A DNA stretch of 64,000 bases from contig NZ_LZKL01000056.1 in assembly GCF_001668725.1 (NCBI RefSeq), positions 23,771 to 87,770 on the forward strand, in the 5' to 3' direction. This DNA is from Mycobacterium sp. E787. GTDB lineage: Bacteria > Actinomycetota > Actinomycetes > Mycobacteriales > Mycobacteriaceae. Position numbers and translations under genes: made by a program. This document shows positions 8,033-16,385 of this stretch, in pieces. Positions within the stretch are counted from its first letter, which is position 1. Each line of letters begins with the position of its first letter. Under the pieces are notes generated by a model, which saw nothing but the letters and a program-made list of their open reading frames with translations, was not told the origin of the DNA and did not search any database.

Positions 8033-8449
8033 ATGACCGACCGAGTCCCACATCGACGACGTGTTCTGCCCAGCATGATCACGATTGTCTGCGACAGCAT
8101 GGCCCACGACGGACGACGCGGCGGGCACGTTGTGCTGCGGCTCAAACGGGACCCGGCTGGCGGGTGGGGCGTCATCACGGATGGCACCGACATGGACGAC
8201 ACGTTCCTTCTGCGCGGCGAGAAAGCGCAGCGGCAGTTCCTGGACGGCGACCGTCGCGTCGGCGGCCCCGAAGCTGCCACTCGCCTCCGATACCGCATCG
8301 AGTGCAGTTGCGGCGACTCTGTCCCTGCCCGCGCCGAGCACCTGCACCCCATCCTTGACACGTTGCTCGCCAGCGGGTGGACAAGACCTATCACCCTGAC
8401 GCAGCTCCGGTATAGACTCGCTAATCGAGCACGGGGAGGGTCGCGCTAG
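8033..8449 (+). CDS. Small phage protein of unknown function
   Basis: The protein has up to 138 residues, 13 bp after the integrase stop. From Met15 it reads MITIVCDSMAHDGRRGGH and later RYRIECSCGDSVPARAEHLH. Cysteines and histidines are spaced as in a small metal-binding protein (C-x5-H near the start, C-x-C later). Translation may start at the ATG at 8075 instead, since the first 14 residues look unlike the rest. No function is recognised. Position just after the integrase fits the early regulatory or accessory genes of such elements. Confidence 0.5.
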   Translation: MTDRVPHRRRVLPSMITIVCDSMAHDGRRGGHVVLRLKRDPAGGWGVITDGTDMDDTFLLRGEKAQRQFLDGDRRVGGPEAATRLRYRIECSCGDSVPARAEHLHPILDTLLASGWTRPITLTQLRYRLANRARGGSR

Positions 8450-8517
8450 GCGGCCCGTGGTGTCTCCTTCAGTCCTCCATCGAGGGCCAACTTTTGTTGC
8501 GTTGGAGGAGAACCCCG

Positions 8518-8727
8518 TTGTCCACCTCACCGAACCCTTCTGGGCGCCACCCGGTACCGGGTAGCGCTGGAGGCCCCGGGCCGCAAAGTTGCGTGCCGCC
8601 CTGGCTGGCCGACTTGCCCGACGAATGGGTCGCGGCGATCACCAAAACGACCGCGAACTGGCCGGACCTCACGCCACGACAGTTGGATCGCCTGCGACTG
8701 CTCTTTCGGCCCCGGCGGCGGCCATGA
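8518..8727 (+). CDS. Candidate recombination directionality factor (excisionase) or small phage protein
   Basis: The protein is 69 residues long and starts with TTG at 8518. That start is supported by a strong GGAGGAG at 8504-8510, and no ATG fits the site. The C-terminal half, PPWLADLPDEWVAAITKTTANWPDLTPRQLDRLRLLFRP, has the pattern of small mycobacteriophage proteins ending in 'LT..Q..RL..L.RP'. The phiRv1 excisionase Rv1584c is, as I remember it, of similar size, ending and position after the integrase. I infer a possible RDF role from that, not from a match. The stop overlaps the next start (ATGA). Confidence 0.55.
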   Translation: MSTSPNPSGRHPVPGSAGGPGPQSCVPPWLADLPDEWVAAITKTTANWPDLTPRQLDRLRLLFRPRRRP

Positions 8728-9068
8728 AAAGCCCCCCGGCGGTCACGCCGAAACCCGCATCCGGTGGTAGTACTGGCACCGAGGCCCACGGCCAAACCGA
8801 AGTCCAAATCAGGATCGCACACGCCATCCTCAACCAGTGCGGCATGGAGATGTCGCCGCGCCGCGTCAACCGGCTGGTCCGCCAATTCCAGGCCCGCGTC
8901 GAGCGTAATGGCTGGAAGTTTTTCGAGTTTTTCGCCAACGCGCTGCGGCTGACCGCCGAGCAGCGTCGCGCCGCCCTCGCCGACCCCGACCTGGTCAAGC
9001 TGGTCAAGCACCCCGACCCTGTCGGAGAGCATGCCGTTAACCGTGTCCTGTCCGAGCGGGGCTACTGA
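8724..9068 (+). CDS. Phage protein, unknown function
   Basis: The protein has 114 residues. Its start ATG overlaps the previous stop and its TGA overlaps the next start (TGATG), so it is translated as part of a tightly coupled early operon. The first 25 residues are Pro/Gly/Ser-rich. The remainder is alpha-helical and basic (IRIAHAILNQCGMEMSPRRVNRLVRQFQARVERNGWKFFEFF), suggesting a nucleic-acid-binding or replication-accessory role. A phiRv1 gene of similar size (Rv1583c) precedes its primase-like gene, so this may be the positional equivalent. No domain is recognised. Confidence 0.65.
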   Translation: MKSPPAVTPKPASGGSTGTEAHGQTEVQIRIAHAILNQCGMEMSPRRVNRLVRQFQARVERNGWKFFEFFANALRLTAEQRRAALADPDLVKLVKHPDPVGEHAVNRVLSERGY

Positions 9069-11101
9069 TGGACGACGCCGCATTCGGCAGGCTCATCGGC
9101 GCCCTGGAGGCTCACGGCTGCCACGTCAAGATCAACGGCAACCGGGCGATAGCTCAATGCCCCTGCCCCGGCCACGGCGACGGGCACGGCGACCGCAACC
9201 CGTCGTTGAGCATCACCGGCATCGAAGGGCAGGTGCTCATCCACTGCCACGCGGGATGCTCCCCCCAGGATGTCATGGCCGCGCTCAACAAGACGATGGC
9301 CGACCTGTTCAACACCCGTAACGGCGCCACCTACACCTACGGCGACGGGCGCAAGGTCCACCGCAAGCCCAACAAGACGTTCCGGCAGTCAGGAAACACC
9401 GAGGGCAACGCCCTGTTTCACGGTGACCGGATCGGCGACGCCGCCACCGTCTACGTCGTGGAGGGCGAAAAGGACGTGCTGGCAATCGAAGCCGCCGGCG
9501 GGGCGGCGGTCACCTCGGCGATGGGCGCCTGCAAGGCCCGGCTGGCCGACTGGTCACCGCTCGAGGGCAAGCACGCCACCATCGTCGCCGATAACGACAA
9601 AGCCGGTCGTAACCATGCTGCCCAGGTCGCCGGGCTGCTCGAGGGCATCGCTGCGTCGGTGCGGATCGTCGAAGCGGTCGAAGGCAAGGACGCCGCCGAT
9701 CACATCGCCGCCGGCCACACGCTCGACGAGTTCGTCCCCTTTACCCCCCAGAAAACCACCGCAACAGCGCAACCGCCCAGGTGGGAAGCGGTGCAACCCA
9801 TTGCGCAGTTGCGGCGCATCCTCGACGCCGTCGCCGACGAAGTTCGATCCCGTGGCCTGGTCGGCGAGGAACGGCTGGCGAAAATCCTCTACCTCGTGCT
9901 GACCTCACGGCTCCTTGACAAGCAGGTCTCCGCTGGGGTGAAAGGCCATTCGGCGTCAGGCAAGTCCTACACCGTCGAGACCGTGACCCGGTTTTTTCCG
10001 CCCGAGGCGTACCTCGAATTTACGGCCATGTCCGAGAAGGCGCTGATCTACTCCAATCAGCAATACGCCCACCGCACCATCGTCATCTACGAGGTCACGG
10101 CGCTGCGCGAAGGCGTCGAAGACGACATGACCAGCTACTTCATCCGGTCACTGCTGTCCGAGGGGCGCATCGACTACGAGGTCACAATCCGGGATAAAGA
10201 TGGTGGTTTCACCACCAAGACGATCACCAAGACGGGTCCGACCAACCTGATCTTCACCACCACCAAGACTCGGGTTCACGCCGAGAACGAAACCCGTATT
10301 TTCTCGCTGGCCACCGACGATTCACGCGCGCAGACCGCCAGGGTGCTGCTCGAAATTGCCGATGAAACCAACGGCGGCAACGACTTAGAGCAGTGGCGTG
10401 GCTTCCAGCGGTGGCTCGCCGGCGCCGAGCACCGGGTAACCATCCCCTACGCTCGCCGGCTCGCCGAGCAAGTACCGCCCGCCGCCGTGCGGCTGCGCCG
10501 CGACTTCGGTTCCCTGCTCGCCCTGATCCGCGCCCACGCGGTGCTCCACCAGGCCAGCCGGGACCGCGACGAAGACGGGCGCATCATCGCCGCGCTCGAT
10601 GACTACGCCGTGGTCCGTGATCTGGTGGCCGACATCATCTCTGAGGGCGTCGGCGCGACAGTCTCAGACACCGTGCGGGACACCGTCGAGGCGGTCGCCG
10701 CGCTGGCGTCGGATCTGGGCGTCATGGTCACCGCCATCGCCGACAAACTCGGCCTGGACAAGTCCAATGCGAGCCGGCGGTTACGTGTGGCTGCCGACGG
10801 CGGGTATGTCCGCAACCTTGAGGACAAGCGGGGGAAACCTGGTCGCTGGGTCGTCGGTGACGACCTGCCGGAGGCGGTTGAGCTGCTGCCGGAGCCGTCG
10901 CAACTCGCAACCGCCGACACCATGCCTGACCAGAGCGGTTGCGCTGTTGCGCACGAATCTGGGGGAGAAAGCGACGCCGTCGTCCACTGCCTTAACTGCG
11001 GTGACGAGATTCCCCTGCACATGCCGTTGGCTCGGGCCAGGGGCTACTGCTCCAAGGGCCGCTGCATCGTCGCGGCGAACGAAAAGAAGGCCCGGTCGTG
11101 A
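9068..11101 (+). CDS. Primase-helicase-like replication protein
   Basis: The 677-residue protein is probably the replication initiator of the element. Residues 31-64 form a CHC2-type zinc finger (CPCPGH ... HCHAGCS). Residues about 125-180 are a TOPRIM domain (VYVVEGEKDVLAIEAAGG; DND at 175-177). An ATPase domain follows, with Walker A GHSASGKS at 293-300. A winged helix lies near 555-605 (MVTAIADKLGLDKSNASRRL), and a C-terminal zinc ribbon reads CLNCGDEIP ... YCSKGRC. Primase-helicase fusions of this sort are found in phiRv1 (Rv1582c, shorter) and in phage satellites. All motifs are intact, so autonomous replication after excision is plausible. It overlaps both neighbours. Confidence 0.88.
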   Translation: MDDAAFGRLIGALEAHGCHVKINGNRAIAQCPCPGHGDGHGDRNPSLSITGIEGQVLIHCHAGCSPQDVMAALNKTMADLFNTRNGATYTYGDGRKVHRKPNKTFRQSGNTEGNALFHGDRIGDAATVYVVEGEKDVLAIEAAGGAAVTSAMGACKARLADWSPLEGKHATIVADNDKAGRNHAAQVAGLLEGIAASVRIVEAVEGKDAADHIAAGHTLDEFVPFTPQKTTATAQPPRWEAVQPIAQLRRILDAVADEVRSRGLVGEERLAKILYLVLTSRLLDKQVSAGVKGHSASGKSYTVETVTRFFPPEAYLEFTAMSEKALIYSNQQYAHRTIVIYEVTALREGVEDDMTSYFIRSLLSEGRIDYEVTIRDKDGGFTTKTITKTGPTNLIFTTTKTRVHAENETRIFSLATDDSRAQTARVLLEIADETNGGNDLEQWRGFQRWLAGAEHRVTIPYARRLAEQVPPAAVRLRRDFGSLLALIRAHAVLHQASRDRDEDGRIIAALDDYAVVRDLVADIISEGVGATVSDTVRDTVEAVAALASDLGVMVTAIADKLGLDKSNASRRLRVAADGGYVRNLEDKRGKPGRWVVGDDLPEAVELLPEPSQLATADTMPDQSGCAVAHESGGESDAVVHCLNCGDEIPLHMPLARARGYCSKGRCIVAANEKKARS

Positions 11102-11508
11102 CCGCCGTCCGGTTCGGCGTCCACGGCGCCGTCTACGTCGTCCAGTTCTCCTACGATCCTGCGGTCATCGACCTGATCAAGGCCACGGTCCCGCACTACG
11201 CCCGATCCTGGCATCCGACCGCCAAGGCCTGGACCGTCGAAGCCGGCTGGGCGCGCCCACTGGCCGCCATGCTGCGCCGGCGCGGCCATGTCGTCGCCGG
11301 CATTGACGACCCCACCCAGCACCACCACGACACCGACCCGGCCACCTGGGCGCAGCTCGTGTTTCAGCGAGTCGGTCCAGCCCGCGCGCCACTGGCCTAC
11401 CGGCTGCTGTCCCGCGTCTGCCACCCCGACCACGGCGGCGACCACCAACTCCAAGTCGAGCTGAATCGGGCCTTCGCCGAATTACCCAGCAAGAGGAGAA
11501 CCGCGTGA
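11098..11508 (+). CDS. HARP-like and J-domain-like small phage protein
   Basis: The 136-residue protein starts with GTG at 11098, overlapping the primase stop. Its first half (YVVQFSYDPAVIDLIKATVPHYARSWHPTAKAWTVEAG) resembles the HARP motif that binds DNA forks in SMARCAL1-type proteins and many phage proteins. The second half ends with HPDHGGDHQLQVELNRAFAEL, which has the HPD tripeptide and the helix of a DnaJ domain. That would recruit the host Hsp70 chaperone DnaK. Together these suggest a protein that brings host chaperone activity to replication forks. Both assignments come from reading short motifs and need profile searches. Confidence 0.6.
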   Translation: MTAVRFGVHGAVYVVQFSYDPAVIDLIKATVPHYARSWHPTAKAWTVEAGWARPLAAMLRRRGHVVAGIDDPTQHHHDTDPATWAQLVFQRVGPARAPLAYRLLSRVCHPDHGGDHQLQVELNRAFAELPSKRRTA

Positions 11509-11861
11509 GCGACAACATATCTGACGACCACGGCAACCCGCCGGCGATCACAGCCTCGGACGACCTAGTGTTTCGCCCGCTGCCAGAGCCGGTCTTCAAC
11601 GCATATCTGCTTACCCGCGACGTTACGTGCCCCGGCTGCCACCGCCAGGTACGAGCGCGGTACGAAGTTGCCATTGAAACACCTGACGGCCTTGTGTGTA
11701 CGGAATGCGCGGCTGACACAATGATGCACGCCTACCGCGATGCTCTGTATAGGCTGCGGGCCGAACATGAGCGCCGGCAACAACACGACAGCACAGGCGA
11801 TTTCGAGTACCACAGACTCTCACGAATCCTCAACGACATTGACGAAGCGGAGATGCTGTGA
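11505..11861 (+). CDS. Zinc-ribbon phage protein
   Basis: The protein has 118 residues with a GTG start overlapping the previous stop. A single C-x2-C ... C-x2-C zinc ribbon is visible (CPGCHRQV at residues 43-50, CTECAADTM at about 65-73). A charged helical tail follows. Such small proteins are common in phage early operons, with no assigned function. The A/T-richer codons towards its end differ from host genes. Confidence 0.6.
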   Translation: MSDNISDDHGNPPAITASDDLVFRPLPEPVFNAYLLTRDVTCPGCHRQVRARYEVAIETPDGLVCTECAADTMMHAYRDALYRLRAEHERRQQHDSTGDFEYHRLSRILNDIDEAEML

Positions 11862-12040
11862 CCCGCCAACACCGTCGCGGCATCTTCAAAACCCACCGCG
11901 CTACCACCGCCACGAAGATCCGCACCACATCCGGCGGCGGGCGCCAACACATCCCGGCCACCATCGACCCGGCCACCAAAGCCGCAGCGGCACAAGCCGC
12001 CGTGAAAAACAGAAAGGACAAGCACCATGTCAGTCGATAA
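11858..12040 (+). CDS. Very short basic phage protein
   Basis: A 60-residue frame starting with GTG at 11858 in a 4-bp overlap with the previous stop. It is strongly basic (MTRQHRRGIFKTHRATTATK) with an Ala/Lys-rich end, as expected for a nucleic-acid-binding peptide. It overlaps the next small gene by 14 bp. The coupling of starts and stops supports translation, but nothing else does. Confidence 0.45.
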   Translation: MTRQHRRGIFKTHRATTATKIRTTSGGGRQHIPATIDPATKAAAAQAAVKNRKDKHHVSR

Positions 12041-12200
12041 GGAACAACTCATTGACGCCCTGGCGCAGTTGAGCGAATCCGAAGCGCAACAGGTCATCTC
12101 GGCAGCCCGCCAGACCGACCGCGCAACCAAGAAACAGGTCGCCGCCGACGCGCTGCGGCGGTTCACCGGCGGAACAAACATCACCATGAGGAGCGAATAA
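12027..12200 (+). CDS. Small phage protein of 57 residues
   Basis: ATG at 12027 follows a purine-rich AGAAAGGA at 12011-12018. The frame reads MSVDKEQLIDALAQLSESEA and ends with TAA at 12198-12200, directly before the next ATG. It looks like one amphipathic helix with a basic end (ATKKQVAADALRRFTGG). A GAGGAG inside its last codons serves as the ribosome-binding site of the next gene. Coding status is inferred from the start site, composition and exact abutment. Confidence 0.55.
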   Translation: MSVDKEQLIDALAQLSESEAQQVISAARQTDRATKKQVAADALRRFTGGTNITMRSE

Positions 12201-13067
12201 ATGCCCACCTACGAAACTGACAAACTCACCGATCACGTCCAAGCGGTGCGGGCGGTCGCAGCCGCCGGGGCCACGATTCCGCCTCAGTGGCAGGCCCTCA
12301 CCGAGCGCCTAGCCGCTGTTACCGCGCTCGACCGCCCGATGCAGGCACGGTTAACCGCAGCGATCATCGACGGCACCGATGATGATGTGCCGCAACTGTT
12401 CGCGGCGGCACTGGCCGAGCAAGCCCCGCCCGGCGACGTTGCACGCGTGGTCAATGCCCTCCGTCACCTCGCGGGAGCCAAACTGCGCGAACTGTACGCG
12501 GGCGTCGCAGTCAGCAACTATGGCCACGTCGCCAAGCAGTACAACGTCGCGGCCAAGGGATTCGGCGACGCCGCAAGTGGATTCGATCCCGAGACCAGCG
12601 CCGTCGACATCGCACACCACGCCACCGAGAAGCAGCGCAAGAGTTGGTTGGCGGCTGAGCAGTGGTCCGCCGAACTCACCCGGCTGGCCGTGCCACTCGC
12701 GCAGGCCGCCGCCCTCGCCGGGGTCCGTGGCATCGACAGAACCGAGACCCTCCTGCCGCTGCTCTGCGCGCCGACCGAGCAACACCACCGCCGCCACGTG
12801 TGGACCGCGTTCACCACCACCGACCCCGAAAAGCGCTGCGGCAGATGGTCCGCGCTGCACGCGTTGGGTGTGGAGATTAGAGCGCTGCCCTCAGATGAAC
12901 TCACCTCGATCATCGAGTTCGCCGCGCCCCCGCCGCTTGAGGTCAGGCACGTGCAGATCGACACCGGCGTCACGCGCCGCGAGGTCCACGATCCCTGCGA
13001 CCCCGGCTACCAGGCGCCGCTCCAGGCCGAACGGGGGATGGTCGGCGGCAGGATGACGGCGTGGTGA
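12201..13067 (+). CDS. Element-encoded protein of unknown function, 288 residues
   Basis: This ORF begins exactly after the previous stop, with GAGGAG at 12189-12194. It has no motif I recognise. The protein is mostly alpha-helical and Ala-rich, with a Trp-rich middle (KSWLAAEQWSAELTRLAVPLAQAAALAGV) and a terminal charged section. It lies between the replication genes and the HNH-TerL packaging genes, where phages often keep DNA-binding or scaffold-like proteins. It is one of the two larger unexplained genes of the element. Confidence 0.6.
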   Translation: MPTYETDKLTDHVQAVRAVAAAGATIPPQWQALTERLAAVTALDRPMQARLTAAIIDGTDDDVPQLFAAALAEQAPPGDVARVVNALRHLAGAKLRELYAGVAVSNYGHVAKQYNVAAKGFGDAASGFDPETSAVDIAHHATEKQRKSWLAAEQWSAELTRLAVPLAQAAALAGVRGIDRTETLLPLLCAPTEQHHRRHVWTAFTTTDPEKRCGRWSALHALGVEIRALPSDELTSIIEFAAPPPLEVRHVQIDTGVTRREVHDPCDPGYQAPLQAERGMVGGRMTAW

Positions 13068-13073
13068 ACTCCG

Positions 13074-13361
13074 ATGCGAAACCCGCGCTACGCCAACGGG
13101 CACAGGCGAAGATGCCTACGCGCCCAAGTCCTCGCCGAGGAGGACGTGTGCTGGATCTGTGGAAGGCCGGTCGATAAGACGTTGCACTGGTTGGACCCCT
13201 GGTCGGCGGTCGTCGATGAGGTCGTGCCCTACTCCAAAGGCGGCTCGCCTTATGCCAGAACCAATGTCCGCCTTGCCCATAGGCGGTGCAACGCCAGGCG
13301 CGGCGATGGCACACGGCAACGCGCTGCCGTCGTCCCTTACGTCACGAGTCGACGATGGTGA
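13074..13361 (+). CDS. HNH endonuclease
   Basis: The 95-residue protein has a compact HNH fold. Cys26 and Cys29 (CWICG) and later zinc-site residues around AHRRCNARRG (His69, Cys72) frame the catalytic DEVVPYSKGG segment at about 48-57. In this subfamily the first histidine is commonly replaced by acidic residues. In long-tailed phages, HNH proteins encoded beside the terminase work with TerL in DNA cleavage at packaging. The location here, 480 bp before terL, fits that partnership. Confidence 0.88.
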   Translation: MRNPRYANGHRRRCLRAQVLAEEDVCWICGRPVDKTLHWLDPWSAVVDEVVPYSKGGSPYARTNVRLAHRRCNARRGDGTRQRAAVVPYVTSRRW

Positions 13362-13484
13362 CCACCTTACCCCCCGGGGTATGGCCCCATCGCCGCAGGT
13401 CACGGCGCATCTCTTGGCACTGCGCCTTACACGAGGAGCAAAATTGCCAAAAATGGGACCCGTCACGAAAAGGCAGGAGGCCCG

Positions 13485-13685
13485 ATGACCAGCAGTGATG
13501 AGAACGACATGGCCCGCTTCGCTCATTCCCTCGGCATGCGCCTGGCCAAGTTGCGCGACGGCACTTTCTGGGTGTCCGACGGCGGGCGGTTGGTGTTGGG
13601 TTCCGAGTCGGGGCGGCATCAGATCGGTGTTTCTCTCGCCGAGGTGCAGCATTTCTTGGAGGGGGTGCGCAGGAATGGAAAGTGA
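13485..13685 (+). CDS. Short phage protein before the terminase genes
   Basis: A 66-residue protein with a strong GGAGG at 13477-13481 before its ATG. The sequence (MTSSDENDMARFAHSLGMRL) continues with short beta-like strands (TFWVSDGGRLVLGSESG) and a helical end. It overlaps the following gene by 11 bp. No family is recognised. The 120 bp upstream, between it and the HNH gene, contain no other convincing gene. Confidence 0.6.
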   Translation: MTSSDENDMARFAHSLGMRLAKLRDGTFWVSDGGRLVLGSESGRHQIGVSLAEVQHFLEGVRRNGK

Positions 13686-13908
13686 TTCCGGGGACCGCCT
13701 GGCCCGGCTGGTCGCCACCCGCGACCAACTGGCCACTGCGTTGGCTTCTTGCGAGGCGGCGCGGGATTTGGCGGGCCTGTCCCGCGAATACCGCATGGTG
13801 CTCGCCGAGATTGATTCCCTACATACGGAGGACAGGACTGATGTCGTCGACCAGCTTGCGGCCCGGCGTCAAGCCGCGCCTGCGCGTCGCCCCCGCCGTT
13901 CGTCGTAA
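13675..13908 (+). CDS. Putative small terminase-type protein
   Basis: The 77-residue protein starts inside the end of the preceding gene, at ATG 13675, and overlaps terL by 68 bp. The central helices (RLARLVATRDQLATALASCEAARDLAGLSREYRMVLAEID) resemble the short helical proteins that precede large terminases in actinobacterial prophages and are often called small terminase or terminase-associated protein. The basic tail (RRQAAPARRPRRSS) could bind DNA. The role is inferred from position and pattern. Confidence 0.55.
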   Translation: MESDSGDRLARLVATRDQLATALASCEAARDLAGLSREYRMVLAEIDSLHTEDRTDVVDQLAARRQAAPARRPRRSS

Positions 13909-15250
13909 CGACGCCGAGCTGGTGGCCGAACTGTCGGCGTCGTTCGGCACCACGTTAGACGACTGGCAGGTTGATGCGCTCAAAGCGGGGTGCGGTGTGC
14001 GCCCGGATGGGTTCTGGGCGGTAAACACGTTGGGCTGCAATGTATCCCGCCAGAACGGCAAGAGTTGGATTTTGTGTGCCCGCGCGTTGGCTGGCGCGCT
14101 GATCTTCAACGAGAAAGTCATCGTCGCAAGCGCGCATGAGCAAAAAACGAGCCGGTTGTTGTTCCAGCACTTGGCCGGGTACTTCGAGAATTTCGACGAA
14201 CTGCGCAGGCGGGTCAAGTCGATTGGTTATGCGTTGGGCCGCGAGGAAATTCGGCTCCGGGACGGCACTTGGTTGTTTTTCCCGGCCCGGACGCGGAATA
14301 CGTTGCGGGGCTGGTCGATTGACGCCTATTTGGCCGATGAGGCGCAGCTTTTGACGGATCAGCAGTGGGAGGCGCTGCGCCCGGCCATGTCGGCGCGCCC
14401 CAATTCGGTGGCGTGGTTGTTCGGCACCAGCCCGCAGTTGTCGACGGACGCCGAGGTGTTCGGTCGGCTACGCGCCGAAGCGCACGCGGGCACCGGGAAG
14501 CGGCTGGCGTGGGTGGAGTACGGCGCCGAGCCTGGCTGCCATTTGGATGACCGCGACCAGTGGGCGGCGGCGAATCCTGGCCGGATCGGTGTGGAGGCGA
14601 TGGAGGCGGAGCGCCGCGAGTTGTCGGAGCCGGGGTTCGCGCGCGAGCGGCTGAATTTGTGGCCCGCCGACCGCGCCGAGGTGGTGATCGACGCAGACCT
14701 GTGGGCGGGCTTGCTGTCGTCGGGGCCTGCCGACGACGTGCCGCCGTTGGCGATTGCCGTGGACGCTTCCCCGGATCGGGCGATGGCGATAGCGGGGGCC
14801 TGGTCCCTCGGGAACGGTCGGACCCATGTGGAACTGCTGGGGGTCGACCGCTGCGACCCGCTGGATGCGTTGCAGTTCGTCACCGACCGCGCCACGGGGC
14901 GCCGGATTCCGGTGGTGATCGACGGGGCGTCCCCGGCGGCGGCGCTGGTGCCCGCGCTGACGGCGGCCCGGGTGAAGACGGTGCTGACCACCGGGCGGGA
15001 CATGGCGCGGGCCTGCGGTGCGTTCTGCGACGACGTGGCCGCCGGCAAGGTGTCTCATGCTGGGCAGCCCGCGTTGGACGCTGCCGTGGCGGGTGCGCGG
15101 CGCCGTCCGATTGGTGATGCCGGGGCGTGGGCATGGGACCGGCGCCCAGACGGTGGAGTGTTCCTGGCTCCGCTGGTGGCGGCGACGCTGTCAAGGTTCG
15201 GCGCGGTGACGGCGGGGCGCCCCCGATCCAACCGGGCGATCTTCGTCTGA
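13841..15250 (+). CDS. Phage terminase, large subunit
   Basis: The 469-residue motor/nuclease packages phage DNA. The ATPase half has Walker A SRQNGKS at residues 69-75 and Walker B AYLADEAQL with Asp166-Glu167. The nuclease half carries IAVDASPDRAMAIAGAW, VVIDGASPAAALVPAL and a terminal DDVAAGK ... ALDAAVAGA segment. The frame is open further upstream to 13682, but ATG 13841 has GGAGG eight bases before it, and the upstream residues do not look like protein. The gene is full length and intact, although no portal or capsid gene is present. It ends 77 bp before the convergent DUF2971 gene. Confidence 0.93.
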   Translation: MSSTSLRPGVKPRLRVAPAVRRNDAELVAELSASFGTTLDDWQVDALKAGCGVRPDGFWAVNTLGCNVSRQNGKSWILCARALAGALIFNEKVIVASAHEQKTSRLLFQHLAGYFENFDELRRRVKSIGYALGREEIRLRDGTWLFFPARTRNTLRGWSIDAYLADEAQLLTDQQWEALRPAMSARPNSVAWLFGTSPQLSTDAEVFGRLRAEAHAGTGKRLAWVEYGAEPGCHLDDRDQWAAANPGRIGVEAMEAERRELSEPGFARERLNLWPADRAEVVIDADLWAGLLSSGPADDVPPLAIAVDASPDRAMAIAGAWSLGNGRTHVELLGVDRCDPLDALQFVTDRATGRRIPVVIDGASPAAALVPALTAARVKTVLTTGRDMARACGAFCDDVAAGKVSHAGQPALDAAVAGARRRPIGDAGAWAWDRRPDGGVFLAPLVAATLSRFGAVTAGRPRSNRAIFV

Positions 15251-15327
15251 AAACACCCCTTCGCCTACGCCGTGGTTGGGCGCGCACGGCGGGCGGCGGG
15301 TCCGGGCGGGCCGGGCAATCGGCTCGC

Positions 15328-16272
15328 TTACCAGTCGCGATACGGAATTGATGACCTGAACAGCTCAACCTCGGCACCCAGGGCACCGAGATCCTCACCA
15401 AATCCCCGTTCGTCAAGATAAGTCCGTAGAGATTGCACCCGTAGGTCTGTGTGGGCTCCCGGCCCCACCATTACCGAGCGAATCGCGTGCGGGTTCAGAG
15501 GCAGCTTCATGCGTGGCACAATCCCATAGCGGTTGGGCGTGAAATGATTCGGGTTGCCCTGCACCGCCACCCGCACTTCCTTCTCTTCTTCAAACTTGGC
15601 GTGCTTCAAAAAGGCCACCCTCATTAGGATCTCGCGTCCGATCTCTACGTTTCGTATGTTCACGTCGTCGCAGCCTTCTGCGATCAGTTCATCGCGCCGA
15701 TTCCTCATGAATTCGATGATGGGGTCTGAAATGTCCGCCGGATCGGCGCTCGTGCCGGGATACTCGACGCTCTTCAGATATGCGCGGTCGGCACGAGCGG
15801 CGGATAAACTGTCGCGGAGTACTTCGGTCGAAAACCCAATGCAGACTCCATCTTTGGCGTAGGCACGCCACTGGCTGAGTTGGTCAGGCTCTTTCGACAA
15901 GCTGAAGATGAAACAATTGCCGCTGATGATGGAGTAATCGAATGCCATGCGGATCTCGCGATAGAACGCTCGGTTCTCGTATAACTCGCGCAGTGCATCG
16001 GCGTCGCTGGGTGGTAGGGGTTCATCTCCGGCAACGCCCTGCTGGCGAAGACGCTCGGTGAAGGCAATGATCTCGCCAGCGGTCGCCAACTCTCGGTTAA
16101 GGAGCACACCCTGGACGAGCCCTGGCCCTACCCTAGTCTCTGTGATGTCGTTCAAGTACCGCGCATTAGTCGCCCATACTTCGGCGTTTTCCCAAATGCT
16201 CTGCAGCACAGCAAAATCAGTGTAGTGATACAACGTATCTTGGAGGTCGTCCTCCGTTTGCACATCTATCAC
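15328..16272 (-). CDS. DUF2971 protein, element cargo gene
   Basis: The 314-residue protein starts with GTG. It has the DUF2971 pattern: LYHYTDFAVLQSIWENAEVW at 14-33, YLND with Glu45, then FIFSLSKEPDQLSQWRAYAKDGVCIGFS in the middle, and FEEEKEVRVAV towards the end. The His-x-Thr segment, the G-C-I-G-F segment and the late Glu recall NAD-using ADP-ribosyltransferase-like folds. That is my inference, not an established activity. The gene is the only one on the minus strand of the element, sits next to attR, and has lower GC than its surroundings. It looks like cargo expressed from its own promoter in the lysogen, possibly for anti-phage defence. Confidence 0.8.
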   Translation of the reverse strand: MIDVQTEDDLQDTLYHYTDFAVLQSIWENAEVWATNARYLNDITETRVGPGLVQGVLLNRELATAGEIIAFTERLRQQGVAGDEPLPPSDADALRELYENRAFYREIRMAFDYSIISGNCFIFSLSKEPDQLSQWRAYAKDGVCIGFSTEVLRDSLSAARADRAYLKSVEYPGTSADPADISDPIIEFMRNRRDELIAEGCDDVNIRNVEIGREILMRVAFLKHAKFEEEKEVRVAVQGNPNHFTPNRYGIVPRMKLPLNPHAIRSVMVGPGAHTDLRVQSLRTYLDERGFGEDLGALGAEVELFRSSIPYRDW

Positions 16273-16385
16273 GTCCCAACCCTACCAACCGGACGGTCGC
16301 GATTAGGACAGCAAGGCCGCCACGCCGCCTATCGTGTGGCCCCGGCGCCATCACGTGGCCTGACCTGGACCACGCGGTCATGCGC

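Noticed and set aside
13159..13488. Plus-strand frame of 109 codons overlapping the HNH gene
   Set aside because: It is out of frame with the convincing HNH protein, with no ribosome-binding site or motif.
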